Source of the DNA: Ryuthela nishihirai
Lineage: Eukaryota > Arthropoda > Arachnida > Araneae > Heptathelidae
DNA length: 64,000 bases
Direction: 5' to 3'
NCBI GenBank assembly: GCA_038380435.1
Contig: JAWZYU010000034.1
Coordinates: 1,284,704 to 1,348,703, forward strand
Below are positions 32,911 to 45,836 of this stretch, one piece after another. Position numbers and translations under genes: made by a program. The notes under the pieces are model-generated. The model was given only the letters and a program-made list of their open reading frames with translations. It did not search any database and was not told where the DNA came from. The first letter of the stretch is position 1. Every line of letters starts with the position of its first letter.

Positions 32911-35889
32911 CCCTAGAGTTTGCCAACTTCGATTTACTTAAGGGGAGGATTAGGGGTTATCCCCATAGCTAAGCCCCTGGATAGAAAAAAAAACACTGCC
33001 AAATCATTTGCTCAATTCATATTAATTCAAAATAAAAAATAGGACACCAAAACATATTTCAACCACGAAAAAAAAACAGCTGTCGTTTTCTCTGAAGTTA
33101 ATATGGATTGAGCAAGACAATCAACCACATTTAGGTTCAAACAAGGGTAATTCAGATATTCCTAAGAAACAATGTTCCAGTACTTTTCCCTCTCTGATTT
33201 GCACATAGGAGCAGAACAGTAAACCATGATTTAAAATAACTGATAAGATAAAAAAAATTAATATATAGGAAAAAAACTTGCGATTTTTCACTGTGAAATC
33301 GGGAACGAATTAAACACTTCCTGCCAATACTATCTTCTGTAAATAAGGGGCAGCCTACAGGTTGGCCATAGCTAGTGTGGTGGTAGCGCCATCTACAACT
33401 CTCGGCTTTGAAAATTGAATACGCACTTTTTGGGCTCGTGACCAGGCCTGTAGACTAATCTCATTTGGACGTGGCTATGGTCAAACTGTGACAAAGGTGA
33501 TATTCTTAGTAGGGAAACAAATGTACATCTTATTCAAAGCTCAATCCAGCTCCCTTTAATCAATAGCCAAGAGTGTGCTGTGCCGAACAGTTATATTATC
33601 TTCAAGTTGACCTAATTATCTCATCCGTAGTCTTAACATTCTAAGTTTTCACTAATAAAATTATTCCTCCCCAGAATGAGTGATTATAGATTATAACTTT
33701 ATCCTTTCCATGCAAAGTTTTGGAAACTAATTGGTATGTATATAGATTTTACTCAAAAATTAATGAAGTCAATGCTCTATATCTTATCCAAATAAGAAAG
33801 AAATAATATTTGAACCCAATATCCACGCCACGATTCCAAATCTGGCGTGAATATTGTTAGTATATATTGTATATGTTCCTTTAGCTAAAGTTGGGAATAG
33901 CTGCATTCAACTTAAAAAGTTTGTCGGCTACTAAGTTTTACAATGGTAAATCAAAAACTAAGGTTTCCAGTTAAGCTAACATCTGGAACCGTGCAACGAC
34001 AGCATGTTAGTACAATATAGTGCGAGTAAATAGCAAGTCCTTATTTACACACTCATGCTGGCAATGCATTCTGAGCGAACATGGCAAAAAAAAAAGTCCG
34101 TACTGTACAGAGCTGCCAACCTTGAAACAATAAAATTACGACTTTGAATTTTCCTTCTAAGCACTTGCAAAAACTAATCAATTCCTGCATTTTGGGGAAT
34201 TTATGTAATATATTTAGTAATTAATACACGAATACATATTGATTCTTGTTAATTATTAGAGAATGCAAAAAAAGTAAACAAGATGCAGATTTCGGCCGTG
34301 GCTTCCTGCGCGGCATACTGAGGTAGCAATTGCCAGGGAAAAAAGCACTTTCACAAAATTTTCGAGTATTTTTCCGACTAGCAAAGTTATGCTTTCTAAA
34401 CTATCAACGTTAGTCCAACTATATACACCTACCTACGTTTACGTAACAAATTGCATAAAAACGCGCCTGTCTCAAATGACATCGATTATGTTGAAAAACT
34501 TCAAACGAGGGCCACGGGTTAATATATCTGGCAAGATGATCTGTGAGCAAACGCATGAAAAGTAAATGAAGGAATCCACCCTAAGATATGAGGCAGTATA
34601 GGAAAAAGCGAGGCGAAAGGTTTCAACTGGAAGGAACGAAAACGAATCAAATCCTGGAAGTTTCAGACGTATCAGGAGCTGATGGAGAAGGCAAGAGAAA
34701 TAAGCCGAAGAGAAAAATGTAGTCATCCCAACTTTTTGCAGAACAATAACCAGACTTATAAAAAAATATCAACTAGTAGATTTCCGTGTATTGACTTTCC
34801 ATGGACCAATTGTCGTTTTAACTTTTTTTGTGTGCAGTTTTTCTATATTGAAAGGAAATTTACTTTTGCGTTCATTATTGACCAAGTGCAAATTGCAGCA
34901 TTCCTGAAACTAGTTTTTCCATTTTATCCTTCCAGAAAATTAATTTTTTTAGCTCTTCCTTCTTGATTGATCAACATTTTCTCATCTGTATCTTCATTGT
35001 CAGGTTCTTCCGGGGGAAGGGGAGGGGTTTGGGAAATCTCGATTTATCGCGTTTTCAATTAACTTCAGCTAAGGTTGTGAGCTCTTTATCTGAAGAATTA
35101 TTTTCAACATTCCTTGAGCAGTCTGCAACATGAATTACTCTTCTATATTATATGGTTGCATCGTTAAGTTCTGATCAGGAATGTCAAATTTAAGGCTCAT
35201 TTCCGCTATCCATGTGGTTTTAATATTTTATAAATGGTCCTGCATAAAATACTGGTTAGTTATGCTATTATAATTTCTCCGAATTGGCTCAGAATTTTGG
35301 AGATTTCATATTTTTTGTGAATAGCAATTTAGATGAAAAGAATTTTTTTTACTCGAGTACCTACTTGAATTTTTAATTTTTTTTTATTCCTCTATGTTCC
35401 ATCCTTTCTCTTTCAGTTGTCATTTAAATCGCCACTTGGGCCGATGCCAATAAGACAATGGCGACGTTTCTGTTGATTAATTGTGCTATATTGTGTGAAG
35501 ACCTAAATACTGATCAAATTTTCCAAGACTTCAATATATTTTATTTCTGGATGAAAAACCTTGAAACAGCGATGAAGTTCCTCTGAGAGAACTTTAGAAA
35601 GTCTTTAGAAGTCTGAGAACGCCGAGTCTTTAGAAAGCTTTTTAAGGTAATGACGCAATGCTACAAAAAACGAAAATCAGCTGAAATACATTAACTTTAT
35701 TTAAATAAATTTAGAAAAGGTAGCCATACCAAACATAACTCATGGAAGCTTTGTAAACCTATTTCCCCTTAGCCAGATGCTTTCAGACAAAAGGGGGGGG
35801 AGAGGAGTTAAGTATACACCCATTTAGATAAATTTGCAGTCTTCAATGTGGTAAAAGAATTCTGGTGTTACCTTTTGTTTTTATCTGGA
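32911..35889. other. No gene recognised over about 3 kb
   Basis: AT-rich DNA with poly-A/T runs. The short open frames (for example 34472-34726 minus and 34682-34966 plus) have no motif and overlap each other. A local repeat of the agtctttagaa motif sits at 35598-35632. Confidence 0.45.
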
Positions 35890-36180
35890 AATGGTGTCTG
35901 TCGAAGCTGGAGTCCGAGCAGTAATTGTTTCAAAGGGCAGAAAAGAAAACTGGCGGAAAATCACCGACAGCTTATGGCTGAATATGGATTTACCGGCCAT
36001 GCAGTAACATCTGAGGAAACGGTGCCATGACTTTGCAAATGCAATGTTCGATAAAACTTTCTCCACGGTCCTTCCCTGCACCACTCGTGATGCAGTCCAA
36101 ACCTGGCACCATCTGATTTTCATTGTTTGGAGTGCTGAAGATGCATCTCCAAGGACAGCAGGGCCTTGACAACCTGATAG
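35890..36180 (+). pseudogene. Mariner-like transposase remnant, internally deleted
   Basis: The frame 35848-36030 contains FKGQKRKLAENHRQLMAEYG FTGHAVTSEETVP. It resembles the EIHRQL..VYG.....S...V..W helix-turn-helix region of mariner-family transposases. Further on, frames read WCRDFANA-like residues (about 36025-36050) and then NLAPSDFHCLE (about 36095-36130), the [PD]LAPSDFHLF motif of the catalytic domain. The part between HTH and LAPSD is far shorter than in a complete protein, so most of the catalytic domain is deleted. Confidence 0.55.
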
Positions 36181-37869
36181 CCCATTACAAGTGTGGTGAG
36201 TTAGAAAAATAGAGATAAATGAGAGGAAGCAGTTCCTGTATGGTTTTCTGTGTACATAACTGGCCTCCACAGAAATCAAATAGGAAACCTTACCTTCTGA
36301 CCTACCCCCATAAAGATTTTGGATAGTTGGGTTTAGCAAATTCGGTTTTTTCTGTGCTACAAATGTGGGTTAGAAATTAAGTTAGGGATGCCGATCTGGG
36401 GAAAATGCTATTTTCTCTAAAACTTTTGTGAAAATATTGCATCATTTAGTTGGAATACTGAAGACCTGTATAAAATTTAGACAACAGTTTCATATGTGAT
36501 CATTAGTTATCAGGGCTATAAAAGCATTAACTCTAGAATTATTTTTTTACTTTAAAAGTTAAAGATTTAATAAATGTTGGCATTCTTCAGATAAAAATTA
36601 GCAGTTATTCATGTAATTGTGTCCCACAGGCAATCGAGTTTTTGAAGCACTAGCTATCTATCAAGCAAAAGGTTTTTGGCCATGGCACTTTCAGAGATTT
36701 TGTTTCTGCAGGCTTTTTTTTAAAAAGGTTTGCACAGAGTTAAGATTAAGAACCTGTTCTTACAACTGACTCCATCTTATCATGCCCGATATTGTAAAAA
36801 AAAACTTAGTCAAGTTATTCCTCTGACAGGCTCGGTTTCAGCTCTGTTGAAAACTGCATTTGTAGCATTGTGTTCGAGTTAGCAAACTTCAGCATACTGT
36901 GTTCTAAATTAGTTCTGAGTTAGGTGTTAATATTTTCCTCTTAAAATATTCAGTCAAAACGCAATCTTGCCCTAAACAAGATGAAATGTTAAGCCATAGA
37001 AATAGCAAAACAATGTTGTAGAAAATTGAATCCAGAACATTAAAATAAAATTTTTTAATTAGAATGATCTCGACATTTATATTCTAAAAACAACAAATTT
37101 ATACAATAAGTACTACAATTTACTATCCAAGATTGAAAACACTGCTATAAGTAAAATCTAAAAAGTAACTTGAGAACAGTAATATAAATTTAGAGGATAC
37201 CTAATTATAAAACCACTCAATCCTTTCAAACATGCATTAATGAGCATTCCTTATTCAGGGTAACTGGGATTTCTACTATTAATAGCATACATTGTTTCCA
37301 CAGGTTCATGGAAACAATCACTTGAGGGGTATAGAGTTAAAAGGGTTCTTAAACTTTTCCAGTCACAACCCCCTTACCAATATATTATTATTGATGAAAG
37401 GAACTTGAGATAAGAATACTTTCACAAAGAATGCTCCAGACAACAGTATAGGGTGAAGTACCAGAAACTTTTCGAAAACTAAGCTGCCTGAAGTGGCTAA
37501 TTGAAGAACTGAGGGAGAAATGTGTATATGGATGAGAGGTGGAGAGGACTCAAAGCTAGCGTTTACATATTGCCTTGCATAGGTGTTACCAGAGTAGGGA
37601 GGTGTCTCCACTCACATATTTTTGGCAATTAATAACGCCACATGCGTCAGACTAAAGAACTATTTTTACTTATCGTGCATCGCGACCAATGCCTCCTGTT
37701 TCAAGAAAAAGGCAAATGTAGCACAAAATACACAGAAAAATAATCATTGCTGCTGGGGCTATGGAAAATAGCATACACATTGAGACTAGAATTAAAAGTA
37801 ATTTTTCTGACTGAATTTTCAGAAGTCCCTGATCACCCTAAGCACTGATTTAATTCAAATGTTCTAATA
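36181..37869. other. No gene recognised
   Basis: AT-rich DNA with no matched repeat. The minus frame 37363-37611 shows no domain I know. Confidence 0.45.
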
Positions 37870-38062
37870 AATAAAATACCCCCCTCAAGCAGCTGCTTGC
37901 CACAGAGGTCTGACAGGAGCCTGTCAGTTTATATGCCATAGTAGGTCTGAGGATGGCAGGACCTCAGCAGAAAAACGACACAGATATCCATGCCTTACCC
38001 GGGGCTCGAACCCAGGTCCCTTAGATCAGTAGCTAAGCGTGCTAACCACTCGGCCATACACT
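37870..38062 (-). mobile_element. SINE A, near-consensus full copy
   Basis: Tail aaataccccctcaagcagc-type sequence, body gaggatggcaggacctcagc agaaaaacgac, B box (cggggctcgaaccca, reversed) and A box (ctaaccactcggcca, reversed). About 193 bp, with few substitutions. Confidence 0.95.
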
Positions 38063-38375
38063 CCAAATTTCAACAAGTTGGTTGAAAAGAACACAAAGGT
38101 CACACTGATGAATGGTGCATTTTTTAAAATTATATGTTCAAGTTTTAGTAATAAACACTTTCCTAGTATGGCTTGACCCAATAAAAATTACAATATGCAG
38201 CTCTGAATTTTATTGACTTTTTTTTTGCTATTTGGTTCTAAATTTATGCTCCATATACCATTAGAGTTTGTTAGCTTCCTCAAAGTACTTATTATGGCTC
38301 ACATACTGTCAAATACAGGTCAGAGTGAAACACATCAACTTAAAATTACTAAAGTTGAAAAACCAGATTTATCCT

Positions 38376-38473
38376 ATTCCACTTAGGTTAGACCTAAATT
38401 AAACAATGATTCCACTTAGGTTAGACCTAAATTAAACAATGATTCCACTTAGGTTAGACCTAAATTAAACAAT
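38376..38473 (+). repeat. Tandem repeat, three units of 33 bp
   Basis: Unit starts attccacttaggttagacct and ends aaacaatg. The three copies are identical over the region, with the last lacking the final base. The unit contains the palindromic core taggttagaccta-like sequence (aggttagacct). Identity implies recent expansion or a collapsed or polymorphic locus. Confidence 0.95.
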
Positions 38474-38977
38474 CTGTATGGCAACAAGATTTCCTAGTAT
38501 CAATGAGGGCAGAACTGTTGTTGGTTACATTTTGAGGCCTCAGTTTTAATCACCCAATTTTAAAAATAGAGATGTATGACCTTATATTGCCAGTACTAAA
38601 TAAACAGTGTTCAATATGTAAATGTTTATGAATAAATAAATAATAAAATCAATGGAACCATCTGAACAAGCTATAAATGAAAATCCTATTTTAGTCAACT
38701 GGCTGGAAAGCACATCTAATACACTGTCTATGGAATTATCACTTCAGATAAGCACATTTTGAAATCTCATCCACCTATACATCAAACTGTTACTTTAAAA
38801 ACCGTGTGGCCCAAATTTCATCATAATACTAAATATTACTTCCATAATATTTATTAATTTGTTGTAAATAATTTAGTCTCCATATATTATAGCATATTGA
38901 GTTAAAGTAGCTTCAAGTTTGCAAGTTGAAAATCTAAAGCCATATCTACAAAATGTGCCTTATAAATAAAAAAATAT

Positions 38978-39177
38978 GAATACCCCCTCAAGCAGCTGCT
39001 TGCCACAGAGGTCTGACAGGAGCCTGTCAGTTTATATGCCACAGTAGGAGATCTGAGAGGATGGCAGGACCTCAGCAGAAAAACGACACACACACACATC
39101 CATGCCTAATCCGGGGCTCGAACCCAGGTCCCTTAGATCAGTAGCCAAGCGTGCTAACCACTCAGCCACGGGACGGC
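38978..39177 (-). mobile_element. SINE A, near-consensus full copy
   Basis: Reads taccccctcaagcagctgct through gaggatggcaggacctcagc to the reversed boxes ggggctcgaacccaggtccc and gctaaccactcagccacggg acggc. It has a short CA expansion (cacacacacacatcc) next to the box B side. Confidence 0.95.
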
Positions 39178-40295
39178 GACAAAATGTGTCTTACATTATG
39201 TAAATTGAAATAAGAGCATCTATATTAATCTTTTAAATTCAGCAGTTTATATATCTCATTCAGAATTCTTGATACCTTTTGCTTATTTGCTATTGCTTTA
39301 CATGGAGTACAGAATAGACTTGAATTGTAAATAACGGTTTACAGACCCAATACTTTTAAGAAATTCCACTTGCAATTCTCTTTAAACGTTGAAGAAATAC
39401 CAATAAAATTTGATTTATGAGTTGTCTGTGCATATATCATTTTTTCTCTGAGTTTCTGGTTTCAATCTTGTTTTACTTTGATTCATAAATTTATGGAAAA
39501 ATAAAAATCTACTTGCAACTAAGTATATTTTTCTTAACATTTCTGTGTCAAGAAATATTCAACGAAGTATCTATGGTAGTGGATAAGGTCTTTAGCCACA
39601 GGCAAAGAACTGTTTGCTTTTATAAAGTCTCAACTCAGGTAAAACCAACTATGCAGCAACCTTGTATCACTTTCAATACCTATAAATCACTTATTATTTT
39701 CAGACATTGTTGCATCTGCATTTAAGTATTGACATATTCCTCTTTCATTTTTGCAAGTACTGTACAATGATAACATCTGTGCCTGCTGCAAAGCAACTAT
39801 TTTGCCTAATGATGCATTGGAGCAACAATGTAAAACACATTGCATAATGTAATGAAATTCATCATTCGTTCTGTTCTGAGTGCTGGAAATCTACAAATAC
39901 ATTGGGGTTAACATGCATAGCAAATCATAGATTCCACCACAATTTCATCTCTGTGCCATCTCCAAACTGACATCAACCCATAGAATACCCAAGAACAGCA
40001 AAATCAAGAACCTGTGTGAATTCATAAGAACTGTACTACCCACCACAGGACAATACTCATATATATCAGATATCAACTCAATATAATTTTGTAGATAATT
40101 CCAACTAATTGTTCAGCTTTTTGGTCACAGTGATATAGATTAATCCTATTAATTTTTAATTTGCACTGCAACTTAAACCACTTCCTTTTGAAGTAGTTAT
40201 TTTACATATTTCAAACTTATGGCATAAAGTATGAAAATTTTTAATTCATTCATCAGTTCCCTTGCCTGTTTTGTGTTTAACATATAATGTGAAAC
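39178..40295. other. No gene recognised
   Basis: AT-rich DNA. The flanking repeat tgtgtttaacat-ataatgtgaaac at 40272-40295 is described with the next feature. Confidence 0.4.
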
Positions 40296-41491
40296 AAAGG
40301 ATTTAATCACGATAATGCTGTGTTACAAAGTTAAAACATAAAACTTCCAGGGAGTAAGTTTCAAACTAGGAAAGTGCTGTACATATCGTTACCATATATG
40401 GAATTCACTTAACTACTACCTCAGAATTACCCTTAGCTTTATACATTGCTTCAAAATTAACTCTTCCTTCAAGAGACCAATTAGAGTCATATATAAGGCA
40501 AAAACATTTACCACATATGCTGGTACAATTGCATATTTTGCAGCACTGTCATGCTGTAGTTGGTAATTATAAATGCTACCAGTCCTGATAGTAGATGTTC
40601 TTCTAGCAGTTACAATGCTGGCATAGATGTTATGAACTGACACTGTTTTCTTTAGTTTCCATATCCACAAGTTTAACTTCGTTTATTTGTGGTGCACAGA
40701 TGGTTTAAGTTGTCAGTTGTTCGTGGTGTTATAAGTTCAGTTTCTTTTACGTAGGATGTTATACACAGCGACGCTTTTAGCCACGTTGTTGCACATTGTA
40801 ACCTCAAGGTAATAGTAAATTCTCATAGGGCATTACATGAACAGTTCTCTTGTTGTGAAAAGCACTTTTCCCTGCTTGAAAAGATTTTAGGTACGCTCCT
40901 TACTGAAAGAAAGCTAATGTTCTGATGACCGTTAATTTAATATTGGCAAAAAGCCATTGCTTTTACAACGTTAAAACATCTTAAAAACATTGAACCTTCC
41001 AGGCTCATTATACGACGCGTTTCACCACCAACTCATAACACGTGGCATCCTCAGGCAAATACGATGATAGCAAAGTGAAGTTTAAGTAGCCACCTTCAGT
41101 CTAGCCCAGCCCCTTGCGTACTGTGTGTGCAACTCGTGACGAAGGCTGCAATAGAAGATGCCATGCCGACGGAAGGGGTGGAACCTCGGTATTGCAGACC
41201 TCGTCACGACTCGTAGCATATATAATTACCAACTACAGCATGACAGTGCTGCAAAATATGCAATTGTACCAGCACATGTGGTAAATGTTTTTGCTTTATA
41301 TATGGCTCTAATTGGTCTCTTGAAGGAAGAGTTAATTTTGATATAATGTATAAAGGGTAATTCTAAGGTAGTAGTTAAGTGGATTCCATATATGGTAACG
41401 ATACGTACAGCACTTTCCTAGTTTGAAACTTACTCCCTGGAAGTTTTATGTTTTAACTTTGTAACACAGCATTATCGTGATTAAATCCTTT
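40296..41491. repeat. Inverted-repeat structure with about 280-bp arms and 630-bp spacer
   Basis: Left arm 40296-40580 and right arm 41213-41491 are inverted copies with only scattered differences. Examples are tgtgttacaaagttaaaaca / tgttttaactttgtaacaca and gcagcactgtcatgctgtag / ctacagcatgacagtgctgc. Just outside the left arm lies tgtgtttaacatataatgtg aaac (40272-40295). A related sequence in direct orientation follows the right arm (tgtgtgttaacttattagta taatgtgaaac, 41504-41534). Each arm keeps a partly open frame (SIYNYQLQHDSAAKYAIVP), but I see no known domain. The spacer holds a smaller hairpin (41127-41217) and the hammerhead-like motif at 41005-41067. Confidence 0.85.
41005..41067 (-). 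ncRNA. Candidate hammerhead-ribozyme motif
   Basis: On the minus strand, CTGAGGA (41054-41048) fits the core C-U-G-A-N-G-A. GCCAC (41046-41042) can pair with GTGGT (41028-41024) as stem II, followed by GAA (41023-41021). ACGCGT (41020-41015) is self-complementary, as in short stem III of dimer-type hammerheads, then C at 41014 as the potential cleavage base. Stem I would use GTA (41013-41011) with TGC (41057-41055) and ATGA (41008-41005) with TCAT (41067-41064) around an internal loop. Weak points are one extra U between A9 and stem II, a G-U closing pair and a stem I base next to the core of only 3 bp. Such ribozymes are known from Penelope-like elements and retrozymes. This call rests on motif reading only. 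Confidence 0.35.
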
Positions 41492-41610
41492 ATAAAGTAT
41501 AGCTGTGTGTTAACTTATTAGTATAATGTGAAACATTCCAGTAAATTTGAAATTTCTCATCAATGTTTCCTATATTTTATTCAACTGAACAAATTGTTAC
41601 TATTGTTATA

Positions 41611-41800
41611 TAAATACCCCCTCAAGCAGCTGATGTCTGACAGGAGCCTGTCAGTTTATATGCAATAGTAGAAGGTCTGTGAGGGATGGCAGGATCTCAG
41701 CAGAAAAACACCACAAACATCCATGCCTTACTCAAGGCTCAAACCCAGGTCCCTTAGGTCAGTAGCCTAGAGTGCTAACCACTCAGCCACAGGACAGCTT
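41611..41800 (-). mobile_element. SINE A copy with small deletion
   Basis: Tail ataccccctcaagcagctga joins directly to tgtctgacaggagcctgtca, so the 'cttgccacagaggtc' part is lost. The body and reversed boxes (caaggctcaaacccaggtcc, gctaaccactcagccacagg) are present; box B has G-to-A changes. Confidence 0.92.
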
Positions 41801-42177
41801 ATTGTTATATAACAGTTTGAAATAAAATTTCTCATTTAAAATTACTTTGTGAAAACTTATTGATCAAGTATACTAGGATCATGCTTGCTGGTTTAAAATC
41901 CTTTCCAAAATTTTGAGACAGGACAAATACTAAAGAATCTATAGCCCCATGTGAGGTGTCTTTGGTAGCAGTTTTTCCAGAAGCTCTAATATGCTACATT
42001 TTCAGATTCATTGATATTTTTCCTAACAACTGTCTTTTGAAAGTTCTTTAATTTTGTTATCAAAAATGTCCAATTTCATAGCTTTATCAGCTGGCATACA
42101 AAGCCTCTTGAACATTTTCTAATATTGTCATCAATATACCATTTGGTTAAAGCTGAAGTGCAAAATTTTGTTTCATC

Positions 42178-42220
42178 TAGTCTGGTTGGACCTCCATAGC
42201 CCATGGCGGCAAGAGACTTT
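42178..42220 (+). repeat. LINE 3'-end fragment
   Basis: tagtctggttggacctccat agcccatggcggc equals the last 40 bases of the LINE family at 14110-17335, without the GAT tail. Confidence 0.75.
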
Positions 42221-42404
42221 TGTATGTATTATGTACATTGCATTAGAAACATGCCAGGAGCCTTAACTGTCTGAATGTTTTTCTTTTTCTTTTTATCTTT
42301 CTCTACAAACTCTTTGCAATATTCAATGTAGCATATGAGTGGAGTAATCATTTTACAATCACTAGGCTATTTAAAGCAAAAATATTCATACATACACAAT
42401 CCTC

Positions 42405-42482
42405 ACAGTCATGGAGGTTGACTAATTTAGTTCTCCAAATGCATCTCTAACCTGAGCTACAGCTGTATTTACATCACTGTAG
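42405..42482 (-). repeat. LINE 3'-end fragment, inverted
   Basis: Carries ggaggttgactaatttagtt ctccaaatgcatctctaacc tgagctacagctg, which aligns with 28115-28190 of the better-preserved LINE fragment. It faces the piece at 42178-42220. Confidence 0.75.
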
Positions 42483-44272
42483 TAAAGTGAAAAATATTTC
42501 CACCTGTTCAAATCTTATTAATGGAACTAAAGAGATAGTATTGTGAATTGTGTGTTTATGCTGTGCATTTCAAGTGGGAAATATGTATGATTTGTTCTAA
42601 ATGCAATTAACCGTTTCCAATCGAGGACATCTATAGACTTTTTTGTACAACACATGGAACTTCAATTTTTTTAATTGCTGTTTGAGAATTGCATATTTTA
42701 TTAAACTACAATATAAATAATTTGATAAAGCCATCTGATTGCCATATTTTATAAGTGCCATACAGTATTGTCGATTGTTTGTTAACATTACTGGTGACGT
42801 AATGGGATCCTGTCGATTTCAAGATGTGAAACGACAGCAGAACTAGTTACATTTTCGTCCACTGTGGTGCTGGCGATCTGCTGTTTTGCTTTCTTCATTG
42901 CAGTATAGGTTATTACTGTTTACTGCTTGCTTTAAAATTGGATTCCAATACAGATTTCTTCATGTGATTTACTGTTCTGCTTACTTTCTCCTGTCTTTAA
43001 CTAGAAGTTTGAATGATGATGCAGTATTGTGTGATATTTTGCAGAAGCAAAACTTATGAAACAAAACTCATTCTATCCAATCTCTTTCAAACTGGATCTG
43101 CAGCAGTATGTCTGCAATGTAGCATTGACATGAGTGATAAGAAAAATTGCTGATATCACTTTTGAATAAATATTTTAGAATTGCAGAAATCTTTACAATA
43201 TATTTGCACTGCCCTAACAAAATATTAAGAGAATTTCCACGTTATGTGAAGGGAATCTAACTTTGATGCTCTGTAACTTCTAAAATATCCATTTAATGAA
43301 AAAATATTACTGAAAATAAATGAAAGATCATAATCTTATCTATTTAAATCCCTATTTTCAACAGCATTCATCTAGTAATTAAATAATTATGGAAGCTAGA
43401 ATATTTCACAACAGTAATGGGCCATAAGAATTTATTTCAGATATTAATAAAAACTTTAATACGTATTTTTTCAAATCTTTTATTTTAAAGAAATAAATTT
43501 TAAAAGTTACATAATTAATTATGATTTTTATAAACAAGATATAATTTGTTATTAAATATTCCCATTTCCATAATTATTTAAATAAATTTGATTATCTTTA
43601 ACTTCAGTCAGTTTTTCATTAAATGCATCAAATGACATGGTAAAGACTGCACACACGAGCGACTCGAAAAGAATCTAGCCACGACAGGTCTACAATTACC
43701 AGTCTACAATCTTTATCTTCATCACATTTCTCTATTAAATGCATATTTTAGATGTTATAGAGCAGAGATGGCCACAAAATCTTATCTTGTAACTCCCAGT
43801 TTCAGGTGGAAAACATTTATTAATGTAACAATGTCACATTAATATGCTTGATGCTTAGTTGGTTAAGCAGTGTTAAAGAGCTTCGTAGTTAGATTCCCAT
43901 TGTAATAACACGGAAAGATAATGCTATAGCTTTCTTTGAGCATAATATTACCAATTTAAAAGTTTCCATTAATTCAAATAATGTGTTACTTAAAAAAAAA
44001 AGTGCTAGGTATAGGAGTAAAAATGTCGCTCATTTTCTTCGAACCCAGACACTCTTGTCCCCCCTCCCCATCATTCTGAACAACACAAATATATGCATGA
44101 ACCAGGGCACATTAAGCAATTGGGAGACCTAGAGCCAAGTTCCAAATGGGTGCCCTAGACCAAGTTTCTAAATAGAAGCCTTAGAGTATATTCTCAATGG
44201 AGCCCCTTTAACCTTCTAAACTGGAAAATAATGAAAATTGAATTTTATATAAAAATCGTCAATTAACGTGAT
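42483..44272. other. No gene recognised
   Basis: AT-rich DNA (very T/A-rich near 43430-43640) without recognised repeats or motif-bearing frames. Confidence 0.45.
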
Positions 44273-44453
44273 AAAAAATAAATACCCCCCTCAAGAAGCT
44301 GCTTGCCACAGAGGTCTGACAGGAGCCTGTCATTTTATATGCCATAGTAGAAGGTCTGTCTGAGAGGATGGCAGGACCTCAGCAGAAAAACGAGTCATGC
44401 CTTACCCAGGGCTCGAACCCAGGCGCCTTAGATCAGTAGCCAAGCATGCTCTT
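44273..44453 (-). mobile_element. SINE A copy truncated in the A box
   Basis: Tail aaataaataccccc tcaagaagctgctt, body gaggatggcaggacctcagc, reversed B box gggctcgaacccaggc, then cut after tagccaagcatgct. A poly-A stretch follows at 44463. Confidence 0.92.
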
Positions 44454-45836
44454 TAAAACAAGCAAAAAAAAAAAAACTAACATATAGTCAGTTATGTACT
44501 GCAACATAAACTTTGCACCTATTGCATTTAAAAAACTATTACTTTTATTCTTTAATTTTTAGCAAATTTTCCATTTCATGCTTAATTGAAAAATTTGGTA
44601 TTAATATCAAAATAATCTTGCTTAAATCTATTGCTAATGCATTTCCCTTAACAATAAGCTCTATTGCAATAGTAATTAAATTAGATGAAGAATTGCTTTG
44701 GAAAAACAAACTTTTTTTTGCAATTCAGAAATAGCCTTTCTATTCATGTACATTATAATCATTTGTCTATGCATTTTTTAAATAATTTTGTGTTGCCAAT
44801 ACATTTTTACATGACTAAAAAGTCCTATTAAAATAAAACTGGTCATGAGCACATCAGTTTTGCAGTTATAATAATGGACTATTATCCAAACAACTTCCTC
44901 TGCCTTCCAGACTTTGATGCGCTTTCCTCATTTCCCAAAACCATGACGTTTCACTATCCATTGACTGTCCCACGTCTCAAAAGGTTCAGAACAAGACGGT
45001 GTTGTTTCATCAATATCTTACAATTAACCCAGTATTTCTCCCAAGCAGTGATACAGAATCTACATTTAATGAAATGCTATAACATTGTATACAATATATA
45101 AAACACAGCAGAAGGCAGTATGATCTAACGTTAATGGTAACAGTGGTGTATCTGGATCTGTGATAACAGGAATTTACAAAATGGATATGCCAAAATGGCA
45201 TAAGATGAATTTGTGTACATTTCAAGTACATAGATATTTGCTTAACATAGAATGAACATTTCTACATCTCTATAGAACAAAATTCTTTATGAGGCAATGA
45301 TGTTTATAAAGGTAAATGCCACTTAATGCAAATTAGCTATTTGATGTTTTTTACAGTTCAGTGGTTAATTTTAGGTGCACAGATATCGCTAACCAAAAGT
45401 CAGTAGCTTTATAATCAAAGTCCGAGTGCACAGAACTGTTTGTTCTATATTGGTGGTCTACTCTACCCAACCAAATTACTAAGGTCTGCTTACCTGATGC
45501 ACTACCACTACCAATTTTCATGAGTGACTACTTGCTGGAGTTTATGCAGACATCGGGTAATATATTAGAATACACTTTTATAACTAAAATTAAAATGATA
45601 CAATAAGCATTAAGATATTTAAAAAAGATTTGCATTACTATTTTGTTGCTGGATGCATTTGCTAGTTTTCCCTACTATTGTCATCAGGTATTGGCACTTT
45701 ATATTGTACAGAGAATATTTTAAAACATGAATATTTTTGGGGATTATAGAATTTATATTCCACAATTCCATTACATTCCTTACCCTTATGTTTGCCACAA
45801 CCCTGATAATAGTTCACAAAGCCTGCATATATATAT
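44454..45836. other. No gene recognised
   Basis: AT-rich DNA; the overlapping small frames at 44513-44734 and 44874-45101 show no domain. Confidence 0.4.

Noticed and set aside
34472..34966. Overlapping opposite-strand open frames as a gene pair
   Set aside because: Both are short, lack domains and overlap each other; chance frames are expected at this size.
40920..40960. ctgatgaccg on the plus strand as hammerhead core
   Set aside because: No GAAA box or compatible stem follows within the required distance.
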